6,398 nucleotides of DNA from Deltaproteobacteria bacterium (GTDB lineage: Bacteria > Myxococcota_A > UBA9042 > DTJE01): assembly GCA_013151875.1 (NCBI GenBank), contig JAADHL010000127.1, positions 1-6,398 on the forward strand, in the 5' to 3' direction. Every line of letters begins with the position of its first letter. Position 1 is the stretch's first letter. Made by a program: the position numbers and the translations under genes. Shown one piece after another: positions 4,744-6,398 of this stretch. A model generated the notes under the pieces. That model had not been told where the DNA came from. It saw only the letters and a program-made list of their open reading frames with translations, and searched no databases.

Positions 4744-5106
4744 ATGGAAATTATCTATGGCCTTCTGGTTGCAACCCACATCATCGTGTCGCTGTTGCTC
4801 ATGATCGTCGTACTGCTGCAACCTGGAAAGGGAGACGGTGGTCTGGGCGCTGCATTCGGTGGAGGGGCGGCCAGTTCAGTGTTCGGGGGCCGCGGTGCTG
4901 CTTCGTTCTTGAGCAAGACTACGGGGGTCCTGGCGGCCTTGTTCTTCGTTCTGTCCATCGCAATTGCCATGACCGGATCGGAAAAATCAATCACGGATGA
5001 TGTCAGGGAAGAGACTTCCGCATCCGCCCCTGCTTCCACTCCGGCCCCTGACTCGACACAAGCCCCCGCATCGAAACCAGCGGGCGCGGGTGGCGCCGCC
5101 AAGTAG
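4744..5106 (+). CDS. secG: Protein-export membrane protein SecG with extended A/P/S-rich tail
   Basis: SecG is the small auxiliary subunit of the SecYEG translocon in the inner membrane. The 120-residue protein has two membrane helices (about 3-25 and 58-77) joined by the family loop LLQPGKGDGGLGAAFGGG (24-41) and FGGRGAASFLSKTT (47-60), a secure family signature. After residue 80 comes a low-complexity tail of about 40 residues made largely of Ala, Pro, Ser, Thr and Gly, ending GAGGAAK. By the usual topology (both ends outside), the tail would lie in the periplasm. GGAG at 4732-4735 precedes the ATG. Position directly after tpiA is common in bacteria. Near the stop, GGCGC/GCGCC (5083-5097) can form a short stem, but no T-run follows closely. 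Confidence 0.96.
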   Translation: MEIIYGLLVATHIIVSLLLMIVVLLQPGKGDGGLGAAFGGGAASSVFGGRGAASFLSKTTGVLAALFFVLSIAIAMTGSEKSITDDVREETSASAPASTPAPDSTQAPASKPAGAGGAAK

Positions 5107-5117
5107 TCGGGCCGTTT

Positions 5118-5768
5118 TCAGGCGTATCTCAGGGTCAACAGCCACAGTACAAGGAACACCGCGGAAACACCGAGGTGGCGGGCGAATCGTTTCCAGTCCA
5201 CGCGGCCCTCGCGCGTGGTGCTGCGCCATGCCCCCAGGCCGGCGGCCCCGACCCACATGAAAAACAGCAGAATGGCAAGGGCGCTCAGCCATGGATTGGG
5301 CGTGAGGTCACGATTCAACAGTTCAAGGTGTCGATCGACGGCTAAAACGGGCTTGCCGTCCGGACCCTTTTCCATGGCAACTATCCTGGCGATGGCCTGA
5401 TTCGCGTTTTCCAGGATGCCGCTTTGGGTGCCCAGGAGCCAGCGGGTGGACAGAACAGCCCCACGAGCCTCGCGAAAGCAACTGAGAGCCGTTTTGTTGT
5501 CGCCGGACCGTTCGAGTTCCCAACAGAGGTCCATCAGACGGTCGCCCGCGGGATTCTGAGCACCTATAAGGGGAAAGTGCCACCGCGCCGCCCGGCCGTA
5601 GAATTCGACGGCCGTGGTCTTCAGGCCCGCTTTTCTGGCCTGATCCGCCACGGCCAGGTCCTGGTAACCGGACCACAACACCCGTACCGTCACGGCGAGA
5701 AACACCAGCGCGGCCGGTCCGATGAACCACCTGAATCGATAGGCCTGTTGCCAGAACCGATCAATCAC
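5118..5768 (-). CDS. Three-helix membrane protein with TPR-like middle, coupled to an ABC permease
   Basis: 216 residues starting at GTG 5768-5766. One membrane helix lies near the N-terminus (about 14-32) and two near the C-terminus (160-179 and 197-213). Between them is a soluble part of about 125 residues with helical-hairpin character: ADQARKAGLKTTAVEFYGRAARW (41-63) and the stretch 78-111 with ERSGDNKTALSCFREAR resemble single TPR units. I do not recognise a named family. The GTG overlaps the TGA of the upstream permease gene (shared GTGA), and GGAGGG sits 7 bases before the GTG, so the two proteins are probably made together. It may be an accessory or assembly subunit of the transporter; that is inferred from coupling only. 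Its stop lies 11 bases from that of the converging secG. Confidence 0.85.
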   Translation of the reverse strand: MIDRFWQQAYRFRWFIGPAALVFLAVTVRVLWSGYQDLAVADQARKAGLKTTAVEFYGRAARWHFPLIGAQNPAGDRLMDLCWELERSGDNKTALSCFREARGAVLSTRWLLGTQSGILENANQAIARIVAMEKGPDGKPVLAVDRHLELLNRDLTPNPWLSALAILLFFMWVGAAGLGAWRSTTREGRVDWKRFARHLGVSAVFLVLWLLTLRYA

Positions 5769-6398
5769 ACGAAGTCCCTCCGGCTGAATATGAGCATTGC
5801 CAGAGCCAGGAAGCAGATGCAGTATCCAAGGCAGTACAGGCCCGCGCCACCGACGTAGTCCCAGCCAACGGGAACGCCCAGGATGATCTCTTTACCGATG
5901 TTGAAAACCGACAGGTCCGGAAATATGTTGACCACCGTGTCCGCTATGAACTTGATCTCTGGATTCGTGACTATAAGGCCCTTCTTTGCAGTCAGCAGGT
6001 TGTCCAACACGACCAGAGACCTTCCAACCAGGAACACACCGAACGTGAAGACACCGGACATGACAGGCGTCGCGAACGAGCCGAAGAAAAGCGCCACCGA
6101 AGTGAGCAGTGATGCCTCCATCCATACCAGAATCATTGCCTTGAACATGTCGGGACGCAGCACCACGCCCCTTGCCGTGAGGGTCAGCACCCATGCCAGC
6201 CCCATCACGACGATGGCCACGGCCAGGACCGCCAACAGCCCTGTGAATTTGCCGGCTACCACCTCCGACCTGCGCACAGGTTTGGGCAGCACGAGATAGA
6301 AGGTCTTGCGGTCCACTTCCTTATAGATCAGGATCACTCCCATCACGATCGCGATGATCACCTCAAGCAGGGAAATCGAGAACAATCCAAAATCCACC
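5765..6398 (-). CDS. ABC-2 type transporter permease (5' end outside window)
   Basis: About 210 C-terminal residues of an integral membrane permease; the frame is still open at the window edge. The first visible codon that could be read as a start (GTG 6397-6395) lies inside the conserved stretch DFGLFSISLLEVIIAIVMG, so I treat the gene as truncated, missing roughly the first helix and loop. The segment IYKEVDRKTFYLVLPKPVRRSEVVAGK (24-50) is the cytoplasmic coupling motif of ABC-2 permeases of the NosY-like type. Further helices lie at about 52-73, 88-108, 112-130 and 182-204. NIFPDLSVFNIGKE (157-170) precedes the last one. Such permeases work with a separate ATPase, expected upstream beyond the right edge. 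The substrate cannot be told from sequence. Confidence 0.88.
   Translation of the reverse strand, partial: VDFGLFSISLLEVIIAIVMGVILIYKEVDRKTFYLVLPKPVRRSEVVAGKFTGLLAVLAVAIVVMGLAWVLTLTARGVVLRPDMFKAMILVWMEASLLTSVALFFGSFATPVMSGVFTFGVFLVGRSLVVLDNLLTAKKGLIVTNPEIKFIADTVVNIFPDLSVFNIGKEIILGVPVGWDYVGGAGLYCLGYCICFLALAMLIFSRRDFV

Noticed and set aside
3772..4821. Minus-strand open frames opposite tpiA and the pgk 3' end
   Set aside because: They overlap secure housekeeping genes, lack a ribosome binding site and show no domain.
5892..6299. Open frames overlapping the ABC permease in other frames and on the plus strand
   Set aside because: The permease frame has clear membrane helices and family motifs; the alternatives show none.

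Overview
The window looks like chromosomal DNA of a GC-rich Gram-negative bacterium, most likely a deltaproteobacterial-type lineage (Myxococcota, Desulfobacterota or a relative). This is an inference from three things: the pgk-tpiA-secG gene order, a SecG with an Ala/Pro/Ser-rich tail, and an ECF sigma factor followed by a membrane protein and a secreted protein. No rRNA or other phylogenetic marker gene is present.

Left part (1 to about 1000): a mobile-element corner. At the extreme left edge, on the minus strand, the first 17 codons of a second IS200-like/RAYT-type (Y1 HUH) transposase run off the window. Just upstream of it, in the same orientation, lies a complete IS200-type element of roughly 570 bp. 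It has an intact tnpA (HVH motif and catalytic Tyr), no tnpB, and hairpin-forming ends. Each end carries two copies of an 8-base core CCT(A/G)AAGG. About 340 bases of A/T-richer, apparently non-coding DNA follow.

Middle part (about 1003-2638): a three-gene plus-strand unit. It encodes an ECF sigma factor (probably starting at GTG 1069, behind a plausible promoter and ribosome binding site), a single-pass membrane protein in the usual anti-sigma position but without a zinc motif, and a small exported protein of unknown function. The genes are 21 and 1 bases apart, so they are probably co-transcribed. This is the part most likely to hold something poorly described: an envelope-sensing module with an unnamed exported partner.

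Right-centre part (2710-5106): a tight housekeeping operon, pgk-tpiA-secG, with gaps of 4 and 3 bases. It is preceded by its own well-formed promoter (TTGACA, 16-base spacer, TGG-TAAAGT), which lies inside the longest pgk open frame and so supports ATG 2775 as the true start. PGK and TPI carry out successive steps of lower glycolysis/gluconeogenesis; SecG is a membrane subunit of the Sec translocon.

Right part (5118-6398, minus strand): converging on secG across only 11 bases are two overlapping genes. They encode an ABC-2 type transporter permease (5' end cut by the window edge) and, coupled through a GTGA overlap, a three-helix membrane protein with a TPR-like helical middle domain. I see no tRNA, rRNA, CRISPR array, riboswitch or convincing intrinsic terminator.
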